Part shown: positions 62,797 through 64,000 of the stretch, one piece after another
Position numbering within the stretch: the first letter of the stretch is position 1
Layout of the letters: each line of letters begins with the position of its first letter
Origin: Castanea sativa
Taxonomy: Eukaryota > Streptophyta > Magnoliopsida > Fagales > Fagaceae
Assembly: GCF_040712315.1 (NCBI RefSeq)
Contig: NC_134017.1
Coordinates: forward strand, 52,697,636-52,761,635
DNA: 64,000 bases
Reading direction: 5' to 3'
Program-made: the position numbers and the translations under genes
The notes under the pieces: model-generated
Told to the model about the DNA's origin: nothing
What the model saw: only the letters and a program-made list of their open reading frames with translations
Database searches by the model: none

Positions 62797-62840
<44 letters not shown>
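62797..62840. repeat. (TA)n microsatellite
   Basis: Alternating T and A directly after the 113-bp tandem duplication. Confidence 0.9.
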
Positions 62841-62842
<2 letters not shown>

Positions 62843-63432
62843 TTAAAAGACCTTTTTAGATAATAGATACCTAAATATATGTGGTGCTACAATTTTGAAG
62901 CCTTCAATTAACTTAATTAAAGTGTTGTTAACTTGTTAATAGACTACCAGTTCCTTTAGGTCTTCAATCTACCTGCGATACTGATAGAGACAAGAGCTCT
63001 CAAGTCTCACCCCTATGTCTTCACTCTTTCTTTCTGAAATTAATTTTCAAAAGAAAATTTTATTTGGATCACTCTTGTGAATAATTTTGTTTTCTTGACT
63101 ACAAAATGCTAAATCTTTGGGTTTGAAAGTACATATATTTTTTTCTGTTTTATTTATATTTTTCCTAGTTGAATTACTAAATTTAGTTATAAGAATTAAA
63201 ATTATAACTATATATGTTTGTATGTTTGGATCTTGATATTATAAAGAGAGCAGATAAAAATTTATAATTTGAAAATTATCTGGTGAGTAAAATATAATAT
63301 TAAGTATTTTCCATAAAGCCTAATTGAATGCACTATTTTTGTGTCAAAATGATTGGTTTTTGCATTTTCTCAAAGAAATAAGATTTTTCTCTTGTCATAG
63401 TCATCAATTTATCATTTTTTCATTCTCAAAGT
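62841..63432. other. Intergenic, no gene seen
   Basis: AT-rich sequence without recognised features. Confidence 0.5.
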
Positions 63433-63442
63433 TATATATATA

Positions 63443-63494
<52 letters not shown>
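63433..63494. repeat. (TA)n microsatellite, one interruption
   Basis: Alternating T and A with a single C near 63444; it opens a meaningless reading frame of Y/I repeats. Confidence 0.9.
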
Positions 63495-63495
<1 letters not shown>

Positions 63496-63714
63496 CATTT
63501 TTCCCTAACATTTTATGTTTTTTAGATTTGGAATTAAGTGCCATATAGGATATGACAACGTAATATTATTTGTATAACTTTCATTATTAAATGTTGAAAA
63601 AAATGATCGTACTCTCTAACCATTATTAAGAAAAAGGATAAAAAAAGAAAAGAAAAGAAAGGGAAATCAAGAACTGTATATCATTCTGGTTAGAAAAAAT
63701 AAAGTGTGTTATTA

Positions 63715-63902
63715 ACATGGTTTTAAAAAACGAACCATTAAATGAGTCGGTTCGGCATCCGATTCCCGATTTTTGATCAATTTTGGCCAATCGTTGGCTT
63801 ATTTTGGCTGATTATGGGCAATTTTACTGGACTGGATCAATGGCTCGTTCTTGATTGAACTAGTCAGACTCACCAATTCGATCCTGTTTTTTAAACCTTG
63901 GT
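63715..63902. mobile_element. Small MITE with 'ggttttaaaaaac' ends
   Basis: Left 'catggttttaaaaaacg' and right 'gttttttaaaccttgg' are inverted repeats. The interior has 'gagtcggttcgg' and 'ttggccaatcgttggc' words, as I recall from a widespread family of small plant elements. Flanks 'gttattaa' (left, 63708) and 'ttattaaa' (right, 63903) are similar, perhaps a target-site duplication. Confidence 0.6.
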
Positions 63903-64000
63903 TATTAAAGCTTGGAAGAAAGACCTTTTTAAGAATTGTAAAATTATACACACTATATTAGATTCTCCAATTAAATTCATACATTTAGTTGTTTTGACCA

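Overview
The window is nuclear DNA from a flowering plant. It is AT-rich and dominated by transposons and simple repeats, and it carries one intact multi-exon gene of a plant cell-wall family, an F-box relic and a nuclear copy of plastid DNA. Several repeat families (miniature elements starting with GGGTCCGTTTGGATA-like ends, foldback elements with CTCGAGT/GACTCGA words) look to me like those of woody eudicots, possibly Fagales (oak/chestnut relatives). That placement is recollection, not a search result.

Layout. 1-2439 is a minus-strand LTR piece with a 3-fold ~689 bp internal tandem repeat. 2444-4480 holds a small hairpin element, a miniature transposon containing a plastid ndhA-ndhI insertion, and a large foldback element with a GC-rich core. 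6082-15590 is a non-autonomous LTR retrotransposon (LARD-like) with no gag-pol but with long word-repeat arrays. 18829-19975 is an F-box/FBA gene broken by one extra T and lacking a start codon. 21070-29700 and 35084-43870 are two diverged copies of one segment of nearly 9 kb, each starting with a piece of the 3' part of the F-box gene. Each copy has gained its own transposons. 29700-35083, between them, is filled with LTR pieces. 36298-36914, 39410-40080 and 45312-46039 are solo LTRs that appear to be one family. 46747-57359 is the gene for a REDUCED WALL ACETYLATION (Cas1p-type) membrane protein, with 15 coding exons and 540 codons plus stop, apparently intact. 57900-64000 is intergenic with miniature elements, (AT)n tracts and short tandem duplications.

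Only the RWA gene is confidently functional. No CRISPR, operon, tRNA or rRNA was found, and I saw no convincing new biological system. The most informative observations are structural: nested insertions with target-site duplications and empty sites in the paired segmental copy, the plastid insertion within a transposon, a perfect 34-bp-arm hairpin, the single-base F-box lesion, and a GC-AG intron in RWA.
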